From: Solirubrobacteraceae bacterium | Lineage (GTDB): Bacteria; Actinomycetota; Thermoleophilia; Solirubrobacterales; Solirubrobacteraceae | Assembly: GCA_025928415.1 (NCBI GenBank) | Contig: JAICJK010000092.1 | Coordinates: 1 to 7,926 of the forward strand | Length of the DNA: 7,926 nucleotides | Reading direction: 5' to 3' | Notes under the pieces: generated by a model | What the model saw: only the letters and a program-made list of their open reading frames with translations | What the model was told of the DNA's origin: nothing | Database searches by the model: none | Part shown: positions 1 to 4,851 of the stretch, piece by piece | How positions within the stretch are numbered: position 1 is the stretch's first letter | How the letters are laid out: the number at the start of each line of letters is the position of its first letter | Made by a program: the position numbers and the translations under genes

Positions 1-480
1 CTCAGCGGCCTGAAGAACCGCCGGCGCTTCGAGGAGGACCTGCGCGCCCAGCTCGCGCACCATCGCCGCTACGGCCGCACCGGCGCGGTCCTGGTGATGG
101 ACCTCGACCGCTTCAAGCACATCAACGACACGCTCGGGCACGCCGCCGGCGACGAGGCGATCGCGGCCGCCGCGCGCGTGCTGCGCGAGCGCCTGCGCTC
201 CACGGACACGGTGGCGCGCCTCGGCGGCGACGAGTTCGCCGCCGTGCTGCCCGAGACCGACCTGGCGGGCGCGCGCGCCGCGGCCGCGGGGATCGCCGCG
301 CAACTCCGTGGCGTGGTCGTGGGCCGCGGCGGCGACGGCGAGCCGATCGCGCTGTCCGGGAGCATCGGGATCGCGGAGTTCGGCCTCGGCTCGCACGCGA
401 GCTGGAGCCCCGACGCCGTGCTCGCCGAGGCCGACGCCGCGATGTACGCGGCCAAGCACGACGTGCGCGCCACGGTCTGA
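1..480 (+). CDS. Diguanylate cyclase, GGDEF domain (partial, C-terminal end)
   Basis: The reading frame is open from the first base and ends at TGA 478-480, so the N-terminus lies outside the window; 159 residues are visible. They form an almost complete GGDEF domain, which condenses two GTP into the second messenger cyclic di-GMP. The domain opens with a GLKNRRRFEEDL segment (the usual entry motif) and continues with VMDLDRFKHINDTLGH (fragment residues about 32-47, metal and guanine contacts). The signature GGDEF is at residues 75-79 (bases 223-237) and looks catalytically intact. RSTD at residues 66-69 lies exactly five residues before GGDEF, which is the RxxD inhibitory I-site, so product feedback inhibition is expected. 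The end, with AEADAAMYAAK, is the usual GGDEF C-terminus, and no EAL domain follows. Any sensory or membrane part would be upstream and cannot be judged. Internal starts such as GTG 94 are not real starts, because they would cut off the first strand of the domain. Confidence 0.95.
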   Translation, partial: LSGLKNRRRFEEDLRAQLAHHRRYGRTGAVLVMDLDRFKHINDTLGHAAGDEAIAAAARVLRERLRSTDTVARLGGDEFAAVLPETDLAGARAAAAGIAAQLRGVVVGRGGDGEPIALSGSIGIAEFGLGSHASWSPDAVLAEADAAMYAAKHDVRATV

Positions 481-732
481 GCACTTCGCGGGCCGCAGCT
501 CGGCGGCGTCCCGGTGGTGCACCGCGCCCCGGCCCGTGGAGGAGGGAAGGCGGACCGGGGCGCGACTGCACGCTTCACATCCCGCCGGCTCCGGGAGAGG
601 GGGCCCGGCCGCGGCGGCCGTGCGACGGGGTGTCCCGCCGTCGCTGCGAGCTTGCCCGGCGCGCGCTCGCGCGAACCGGCGCGTTCATGAGCATCCGCTG
701 TGGCGCGCGGCCCCGACCGCCGCGGAAGCCGC
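481..732. other. Gene-free stretch between GGDEF gene and secreted-protein gene
   Basis: No open frame here has a plausible protein: the translations are Arg/Ala/Pro-rich shadows and none has a credible start and ribosome site. The only structures I see are the 622-644 hairpin and a near-palindrome GGCCGC-G-GCGGCC around 607-619, which may just reflect composition. The promoter of the next gene begins at 733. Confidence 0.5.
622..644 (+). terminator. Possible terminator hairpin after the GGDEF gene
   Basis: GCGACG (622-627) pairs with CGTCGC (639-644), and GGG (628-630) pairs with CCC (634-636), across a TGT loop and a 2-nt bulge. The stem lies about 140 bp after the GGDEF stop codon. No T-tract follows, so it would be a U-less hairpin of the kind proposed for high-GC actinobacteria. 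In sequence this GC-rich such stems also arise by chance. Confidence 0.25.
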
Positions 733-762
733 TTGCCGTGCCGCCGCGAGCGCGGGTAGCTT
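733..762 (+). promoter_or_regulatory. Predicted promoter of the secreted-protein gene (leaderless)
   Basis: A -35-like TTGCCG (733-738) is followed after 18 bp by a -10-like TAGCTT (757-762). The ATG of the next gene starts 7 nt further on, at 770, so transcription would begin at or next to the A of the start codon. No Shine-Dalgarno sequence is visible between the -10 box and the ATG, which supports a leaderless mRNA. Predicted from sequence only. Confidence 0.5.
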
Positions 763-769
763 CCCGGCC

Positions 770-1162
770 ATGCGGATGACCCTGCCCACCGCGGTGGCCG
801 CCTGCCTGCTCGCGGGCGCGGCGGCCTGCCTGCTCGCGGTCCCGGCAGGCGCGGGGACGCTCCGGCGCACCTGCCCGTCGACGGTGCCGGTCGACGGCAC
901 GCCGACGCGGATCGTGATCCTGCGCTCGACGACGTGCGCGCAGGCGCGGCGCGTGCTGCGGCTCTACGACCGCGGCACCCGCCCGGGGACCTGGCGCTGC
1001 GCGCTGACGCACGCGCCGTTCGACCACATCGACGGCCGCATCGTCGGCGTGGCCTGCGGCCGCGGCGGGCCGGCGGGCGACCTGCGCAAGCGCCCGCACG
1101 CCTTCCTGGGCACGATCAGCGCCTCGGCGCCCGCCCCGGACGCGGGCGATCGGGGCGCCTAG
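770..1162 (+). CDS. Small secreted four-cysteine protein of unknown function
   Basis: This 130-residue protein begins with a typical Sec signal peptide: MRM, then a hydrophobic Ala/Leu/Val core to about residue 23, then a PAGA-GT cleavage region near residue 27. The mature part, about 100 residues, has four cysteines in the contexts TCPS, TTCAQA, WRCA and VACGR, so two disulphides are likely after export. The spacing (C, then xxA with a following helix and tyrosine, then W-x-C, then C-G-x-G) resembles small exported proteins I associate with Solirubrobacterales and relatives, but I cannot name a family or function. The start at 770 is chosen because the signal peptide begins there and a TAGCTT -10 box sits 7 nt upstream. 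The frame is open much further upstream, but that part is low-complexity shadow. A convergent ArsR-type gene follows after 60 bp. Confidence 0.7.
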   Translation: MRMTLPTAVAACLLAGAAACLLAVPAGAGTLRRTCPSTVPVDGTPTRIVILRSTTCAQARRVLRLYDRGTRPGTWRCALTHAPFDHIDGRIVGVACGRGGPAGDLRKRPHAFLGTISASAPAPDAGDRGA

Positions 1163-1168
1163 GGGCCC

Positions 1169-1216
1169 GTTGACGTCTTCCCGCCGCGCGAGAGCATCGA
1201 CGGTCGAAACGTCAAC
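1169..1216. terminator. Inverted repeat between convergent genes, possible bidirectional terminator
   Basis: GTTGACGT (1169-1176) is repeated inverted as ACGTCAAC (1209-1216). The pairing can be extended with TTC/GAA if one base is bulged. The 32-nt loop is long for an intrinsic terminator. The position, in the 60-bp gap between two convergent genes, is where a two-way terminator would be expected. A protein-binding site is an alternative. Confidence 0.3.
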
Positions 1217-1222
1217 AGACTC

Positions 1223-1525
1223 CTAGACCCGGGCGCCGAGCACCGCGTCGAGCAGGCCCGGGAAGCGCTCGCCGACGTCGTCGGCGCGCAGGGACACGTA
1301 GCGGCGGGTCCCGTCGACGCGGGTGCGGGTCAGCCCCGCCTCGCGCAGCACCCGGAAGTGGTGCGAGCGCGTCGCCTTGGAGACGTCGAGCTCGAAGGTC
1401 CCGCAGACCTGCTCCCCGCCGGCCGCCAGCTCGCGGACGATGCGCAGGCGCACGTCGTCGCTGAGCGCCTGCATCACCGTGGTCAGCGACACGTCGGCGA
1501 GCTCGGGCTCGTGGGGGAGGGTCAT
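1223..1525 (-). CDS. ArsR-type winged-helix repressor, probably of the adjacent EamA exporter
   Basis: This 100-residue protein has the standard ArsR/SmtB size and layout. It runs from an N-terminal helix with TTVMQALSDDVRLRIVREL (about residues 15-33) to a recognition-helix region SKATRSHHFRVLREAGL (49-65) and a beta-wing around RVDGTRRYVSLR (69-80). The metal-binding ELCVCDL motif of classical ArsR/SmtB sensors is absent and C41 is the only cysteine, so an organic ligand or another cue is more likely than a metal. The gene is divergent from an EamA-family transporter with 55 bp between starts, a pairing seen often in actinobacteria. Two palindromes in that gap are the likely operators. The ATG at 1525 lies 6 nt after a TATGCT -10 box, suggesting a leaderless and autoregulated message. 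The inducer is unknown. Confidence 0.9.
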   Translation of the reverse strand: MTLPHEPELADVSLTTVMQALSDDVRLRIVRELAAGGEQVCGTFELDVSKATRSHHFRVLREAGLTRTRVDGTRRYVSLRADDVGERFPGLLDAVLGARV

Positions 1526-1531
1526 GGGCCA

Positions 1532-1561
1532 AGCATAGCCCGTCGTTCGACGTTGGTCGAA
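1532..1561 (-). promoter_or_regulatory. Predicted promoter of the ArsR-type regulator gene
   Basis: Read on the minus strand, TTCGAC (1561-1556) as -35 is followed after 18 bp by TATGCT (1537-1532) as -10, and the ATG begins 6 nt later at 1525. The -35 box is one arm of the 1545-1562 palindrome, so binding there should block this promoter and give autorepression. Predicted from sequence only. Confidence 0.5.
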
Positions 1562-1562
1562 C
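1545..1562. promoter_or_regulatory. Operator O1: 18-bp palindrome overlapping both divergent -35 boxes
   Basis: GTTCGAC-GTTG-GTCGAAC is a perfect 7-4-7 inverted repeat. Its left arm contains the -35 box of the exporter promoter (TTCGAC 1546-1551) and its right arm, on the other strand, the -35 box of the regulator promoter. The arms are identical to those of the second palindrome 27 bp away. Size and symmetry fit a homodimeric winged-helix repressor of the ArsR family. Confidence 0.75.
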
Positions 1563-1574
1563 TTGTGCTAGGTT
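1546..1574 (+). promoter_or_regulatory. Predicted promoter of the EamA exporter gene (leaderless)
   Basis: TTCGAC (1546-1551) as -35, a 17-bp spacer and TAGGTT (1569-1574) as -10 lie 6 nt before the ATG at 1581. No ribosome-binding site is present, so the mRNA is probably leaderless. The -35 box lies in O1, and the last three bases of the -10 box lie in O2. Confidence 0.55.
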
Positions 1575-1589
1575 CGACGCATGTCGAAC
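1572..1589. promoter_or_regulatory. Operator O2: 18-bp palindrome over the exporter -10 box and start codon
   Basis: GTTCGAC-GCAT-GTCGAAC is a perfect 7-4-7 inverted repeat with the same arms as O1, centred 27 bp downstream of it. It covers the 3' half of the -10 box, the predicted transcription start and the ATG, and extends into codon 3 of the exporter. Occupancy should block exporter transcription while leaving the divergent regulator promoter less affected. Confidence 0.75.
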
Positions 1590-2558
1590 AAGTACGTCCC
1601 CGCGTTCGCCCCGTCGCTGCTCGCCGTCGTTTCCTGGGGCGGCATGTTCCCGATCGCCGACCGCGCCCTGCGCCACGTCGACGCCTTCAACCTCACCGCG
1701 ATCCGCTACGGCGCGGCCACCGCGATCTTCGCCGCGCTGCTCGTCGCGGTCGAGGGCCGCCGGGCGCTGCGCTACGAGGGCCGCTTCGGGTCGCTGCTCG
1801 GCCTGGGCGCGCTCGGCTTCGCGGGCTTCAACCTGCTCGTCTACGTCGGGCTGCAGCACACGCAGCCGCAGAACGCGGCGCTGATCGTGGCGACGATGCC
1901 GCTCGTCACCGTCCTCGTGCGCTGGGCGCGCGACGGCGTGCGCCCGTCGCCGGCGACGCTCGGGCTGATCGCCGTGGCGCTCGCGGGCGTCGGGCTCGTG
2001 GTCACCAAGGGCAGCCTGCACGCGACCGTGAGCGCGGGCGACGGGCTGGTGCTGATCGGGGTCGTCGGATGGGTGCTGTACACGATGGGCGCCCAGCGCC
2101 ACCCGGACCTCTCGCCGCTGCGCTACACGACGCTGAGCGCGATCGGCGGCACGCTGACGATCCTCGCGGCGACGGCGACGGCCGACCTCGCCGGCTGGCA
2201 GACCGTGCCGGCGCCCGGCGACGTGGGCGCGGCATGGCTCGGGCTGGCCTACATCGTCGTGTTCGGCGCGGCGGTCGGCGTCCTGGCCTGGAACGCGGGC
2301 ATCCGGCGCATCGGCGCGGCCAACGGCGTGCTGTTCATGAACCTGGTGCCGGTCACGACGTTCGCGATCGAGATCGCGCGCGGCTACCGGCCCGTCGGCG
2401 CCGAGCTGGCGGGAGCCGGGCTGACCGTCGCGGCGCTGGTCGCCGCCAACCTGCTCGGCCGTCGCGCGACGACGACCGCGACGGCGATGGAGACGGCGAC
2501 GGCGGCGCGCGTGCCCGCGGCCGCGCCCGACGCGGGCGCGATGGTGACGGCGCGGTAG
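1581..2558 (+). CDS. EamA/DMT-superfamily transporter (probable exporter)
   Basis: This 325-residue protein is strongly hydrophobic, with about ten predicted membrane helices in two repeated EamA halves (about residues 10-140 and 150-290). Family hallmarks are WGGMFPIADRAL near the start, GLQHTQPQNAALIVATMPL (about 90-108) and, in the second half, AWNAGIRRIGAANGVLFMN followed by LVPVTTFAIE. Members are inner-membrane secondary transporters, often exporters of amino acids, metabolites or drugs; the substrate cannot be read from sequence. About 30 residues after the last helix form a Thr/Ala-rich tail (ATTTATAMETATAARV...) encoded by a GCGACG-like low-complexity stretch. The gene is divergent from an ArsR-type regulator and has a leaderless promoter embedded in two operators, so it is probably kept silent until an inducer appears. 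The ATG at 1581 is fixed by the promoter and by the start of the first helix region. Confidence 0.92.
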   Translation: MSNKYVPAFAPSLLAVVSWGGMFPIADRALRHVDAFNLTAIRYGAATAIFAALLVAVEGRRALRYEGRFGSLLGLGALGFAGFNLLVYVGLQHTQPQNAALIVATMPLVTVLVRWARDGVRPSPATLGLIAVALAGVGLVVTKGSLHATVSAGDGLVLIGVVGWVLYTMGAQRHPDLSPLRYTTLSAIGGTLTILAATATADLAGWQTVPAPGDVGAAWLGLAYIVVFGAAVGVLAWNAGIRRIGAANGVLFMNLVPVTTFAIEIARGYRPVGAELAGAGLTVAALVAANLLGRRATTTATAMETATAARVPAAAPDAGAMVTAR

Positions 2559-2589
2559 GGGAGGGGGCCACCGTTTCCCGGTGCGGACC

Positions 2590-2629
2590 GCGGGTAGTCG
2601 CTTGAGCCAGCGACCAGGGAGCGACCCGC
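2590..2629 (+). promoter_or_regulatory. 5' leader with two mutually exclusive hairpins before the dehydrogenase
   Basis: GTCGCT (2597-2602) can pair with either of two copies of AGCGAC, at 2609-2614 or 2620-2625; the two copies are part of a direct repeat AGCGACC. The first pairing, with a 6-nt loop, leaves the Shine-Dalgarno AGGGAG (2616-2621) unpaired. The second extends with GCGG (2590-2593)/CCGC (2626-2629) and places part of AGGGAG in the stem. An outer repeat GCGGGT/ACCCGC (2590-2595/2624-2629) is compatible with the first pairing. This could toggle translation, or the repeats could be DNA-binding sites. No known riboswitch class is recognised. Confidence 0.35.
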
Positions 2630-3811
2630 ATGAAGGCAGTCACATGGCACGGCAAGCGCGACGTCCGGGTCGACGAGGTGCCCGATCCGGCGATCCAGGA
2701 GCCGACCGACGCGATCGTGCGCATCACGACCTCGGGCATCTGCGGCTCGGACCTGCACCTCTACGAGGTGCTCGGGCCGTTCATGAGCGAGGGCGACATC
2801 ATCGGCCACGAGCCGATGGGGATCGTCGAGGAGGTCGGCGCGGAGGTGAGCGCCGTCAAGCCCGGCGACCGCGTCGTGATGCCGTTCCAGATCTCCTGTG
2901 GGCACTGCTGGATGTGCGACCGCAAGCTCTACACCCAGTGCGAGACGACGCAGGTCCGCGACCAGGACATGGGCGCCGCGCTGTTCGGCTACTCCAAGCT
3001 CTACGGCGCCGTGTCCGGTGGCCAGGCCCAGTTCCTGCGCGTCCCGCAGGCGCACAACACGACGATCAAGGTCCCCGAGGGGCCGCCCGACGACCGCTTC
3101 GTCTACCTCTCCGACGTGCTCCCGACCGCCTGGCAGGCGGTGGAGTACGCGGCGATCCCGGACGGCGGCACCGTGGCCGTGCTCGGCCTCGGCCCGATCG
3201 GCGCGATGTGCTCGCGGATCGCCGCGCATCGCGGCCACCGGGTGATCGGCGTCGACCTCGTGCCCGAGCGGCTGGAGCGCGAGCGGCGCCGCGGCATCGA
3301 CGCGCTGGACATCTCCTCGCACGACGGGAACCTCGTCGGCGCCGTCCGGGACATGACCGACGGCCGCGGCCCGGACGCCGTCATCGACGCGGTCGGCATG
3401 GAGGCGCACGGCTCGCCGGTGGGCAAGCTCGCCCACCAGCTCGTCGGGCTGCTGCCCGACGCGGTGGCCGCGAAGGTCATGCAGACCGGCGGCGTGGACC
3501 GCCTGAACGCCTTCTACCTGGCGATCGACCTCGTGCGCCGCGGCGGCACGATCTCGCTGATCGGCGTCTACGGCGGCACGGCCGACCCGCTGCCGATGCT
3601 CACCCTGTTCGACAAGCAGGTCCAGCTCCGGATGGGCCAGGCCAACGTGAAGACGTGGGTCGACGACATCATGCCGCTGCTGACCGACGAGGACCCGCTC
3701 GGCGTCGACGACTTCGCCACCCACCGCCTCCCGCTCTCCGAGGCGCCGGCCGCCTACGAGCTGTTCCAGAAGAAGCAGGACGGCGCGATCAAGATCGTGC
3801 TCAAGCCCTGA
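2630..3811 (+). CDS. Zinc-dependent alcohol dehydrogenase, formaldehyde-dehydrogenase-like
   Basis: This 393-residue medium-chain dehydrogenase should oxidise an alcohol, or an aldehyde adduct, with NAD(P). Catalytic zinc ligands are visible as C38 (GICGSDLH) and H60 with E61 (GHEPMG). D162 in the SDVLPTAW segment matches the third ligand of the formaldehyde dehydrogenase/dismutase branch. The structural zinc cysteines C90, C93, C96 and C104 are all present. The Rossmann motif GLGPIG is at 186-191, and D209 at the end of the second strand suggests NAD rather than NADP. Length and the insert around residues 105-140 fit the glutathione-independent formaldehyde dehydrogenase-like subgroup, but the actual substrate is not shown. 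The ATG is preceded at 8 nt by AGGGAG. The gene lies 71 bp after the exporter on the same strand; cotranscription is possible but the gap and leader structure suggest separate control. Confidence 0.93.
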   Translation: MKAVTWHGKRDVRVDEVPDPAIQEPTDAIVRITTSGICGSDLHLYEVLGPFMSEGDIIGHEPMGIVEEVGAEVSAVKPGDRVVMPFQISCGHCWMCDRKLYTQCETTQVRDQDMGAALFGYSKLYGAVSGGQAQFLRVPQAHNTTIKVPEGPPDDRFVYLSDVLPTAWQAVEYAAIPDGGTVAVLGLGPIGAMCSRIAAHRGHRVIGVDLVPERLERERRRGIDALDISSHDGNLVGAVRDMTDGRGPDAVIDAVGMEAHGSPVGKLAHQLVGLLPDAVAAKVMQTGGVDRLNAFYLAIDLVRRGGTISLIGVYGGTADPLPMLTLFDKQVQLRMGQANVKTWVDDIMPLLTDEDPLGVDDFATHRLPLSEAPAAYELFQKKQDGAIKIVLKP

Positions 3812-3862
3812 CGCCGCGCCACCCCTGGGGCCGCCCGTGGTACTGAATAGGGGCGAGCGACG

Positions 3863-3870
3863 AGGGGGGA
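3863..3870 (+). promoter_or_regulatory. Ribosome-binding site of the methyltransferase
   Basis: AGGGGGGA ends 4 nt before the ATG at 3875 and decides this start. The spacing is short but acceptable. I see no clear -10 box in the 63-bp gap after the dehydrogenase, so readthrough from that gene is possible. Confidence 0.5.
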
Positions 3871-3874
3871 CGAC

Positions 3875-4777
3875 ATGGCATCCACGAGCGCCGGGCAGCC
3901 GGACGGGCGATCGAGCGCCGAGCAGGAGGCCCTCGACGCGATGCGCCCCCACCTGCACGGCATGTGGGCGGCCGCCGCGCCGTCGTGGGGCGAGCGCGCC
4001 GCCTACGTCGACGAGCGCGCTGCGCCGATCGCCGAGCGGCTGCTCGCGCTGTCCGCGCCGCAGCCCGGCGAGCGGGTCCTCGAGCTGGCCTGCGGGCCGG
4101 GCGGCCTGGGGCTCGCGGCGGCCGGGCTGGTCGGGCCCGGCGGCGAGGTCGTCCTGTCCGACGTGGCGCAGGAGATGGCCGCGATCGCCGCGGCGCGCGC
4201 ACAGGAGCGCGGCCTGGCCAACGTCACCACGCGGGTGCTCGACCTCGAGCGCATCGACGAGCCGGACCGCTCCTACGACGTCGTGCTGTGCCGCGACGGC
4301 CTGATGTTCGCGCTCGTCCCGGCGCGTGCCGCCGCCGAGCTCGCGCGGGTGCTGCGGCCGGGCGGCCGCGTGGCGCTGGCCGTGTGGGGGCCGCGGGAGC
4401 GCAACCCGTGGCTGGGCGTCGTGCTCGACGCGGTGAGCGCCCAGGTCGGCGCGCCGGTTCCGCCGCCGGGGATCCCGGGCCCGTTCGCGCTGCAGGACGC
4501 CGGCGCGCTCGCCGGCCTGCTGTCGGGCGCCGGGCTGGCGGACGTGACCGTCGGCGAGGTGCCGGTGCCGTTCGAGGCCGCCTCGCCCGAGGACTGGTGG
4601 GCGCTGACCACGGCGCTCGCCGGCCCGCTGGCGACGCTCCTCACCTCGCTGCCCGCCGACGCGGCGCAGGCGCTGCGCGCCCGGGCGCGGGAGGACATCA
4701 GCAGCTACCGGACCCCGGCGGGCACGCTGCAGATCCCCGGCGTGAGCCTCGTGGCCGCCGGCCGCCGCCCGGGTTAG
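3875..4777 (+). CDS. Class I SAM-dependent methyltransferase
   Basis: This 300-residue protein has the seven-strand Rossmann methyltransferase fold. Motif I VLELACGPGG is at residues 68-77, the acidic ribose-binding residue is D96 (VVLSDVAQEM), the adenine-site acid is D123 in VLDLERID, and SYDVVLCRDGLMF follows as the post-motif strand. ARVLRPGGRVALAVWG (about 150-165) is the usual LkPGG motif. The C-terminal third (about 180-300) is a variable substrate cap with EDWWALTTALAGPL. The pattern resembles the UbiE/Methyltransf_11-type enzymes that act on small molecules, but no substrate can be assigned. The N-terminal 30 residues are polar and helical and may form a lid (MRPHLHGMWAAAAPSWGERA). 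The gene lies downstream of the dehydrogenase on the same strand and ends just before a strong hairpin. Confidence 0.92.
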   Translation: MASTSAGQPDGRSSAEQEALDAMRPHLHGMWAAAAPSWGERAAYVDERAAPIAERLLALSAPQPGERVLELACGPGGLGLAAAGLVGPGGEVVLSDVAQEMAAIAAARAQERGLANVTTRVLDLERIDEPDRSYDVVLCRDGLMFALVPARAAAELARVLRPGGRVALAVWGPRERNPWLGVVLDAVSAQVGAPVPPPGIPGPFALQDAGALAGLLSGAGLADVTVGEVPVPFEAASPEDWWALTTALAGPLATLLTSLPADAAQALRARAREDISSYRTPAGTLQIPGVSLVAAGRRPG

Positions 4778-4789
4778 CCGCCGACGATC

Positions 4790-4807
4790 GGGGATGGCTT
4801 CATCCCC
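4790..4807 (+). terminator. Hairpin after the methyltransferase gene
   Basis: GGGGATG (4790-4796) and CATCCCC (4801-4807) form a perfect 7-bp stem with a GCTT tetraloop, 12 nt after the stop codon, followed only by TTG. It is the best terminator candidate in the window, although the T-tract is minimal. A weaker 5-bp repeat, GGTGA/TCACC (4812-4816/4825-4829), follows in the upstream region of the next promoter. Confidence 0.5.
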
Positions 4808-4835
4808 TTGAGGTGATGGGTTCGTCACCATCCAG

Positions 4836-4844
4836 TGATAGGCT
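4836..4844 (+). promoter_or_regulatory. Extended -10 promoter of the ATPase gene (leaderless)
   Basis: TGATAGGCT is an extended -10 element (TG-N-TAGGCT), and its hexamer ends 7 nt before the ATG at 4852. I see no good -35 box at 16-18 bp (TTGAGG at 4808 is 25 bp away), which fits extended -10 promoters. The element makes the 4852 start more likely than the in-frame ATG at 4816, which would place the -10 box inside the gene. Confidence 0.45.
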
Positions 4845-4851
4845 CATCATC

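Noticed and set aside
308..769. N-terminal extension of the secreted-protein frame to base 308
   Set aside because: The extension overlaps the GGDEF gene in another frame and is compositionally shadow-like. The signal peptide and -10 box place the start at 770.
2384..4831. Minus-strand open frame of 815 codons across the dehydrogenase and methyltransferase genes
   Set aside because: It is antisense to two genes with clear family motifs, and its translation is Arg/Gly/Asp/His-rich low-complexity sequence without a domain. Long antisense frames are expected at this GC content.
3964..4851. Long N-terminal extension of the ATPase frame through the methyltransferase gene
   Set aside because: The overlapping part is the shadow of the methyltransferase. 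The family N-terminus (FVYEEPVGPEALVDRAAEL) begins right after ATG 4852.
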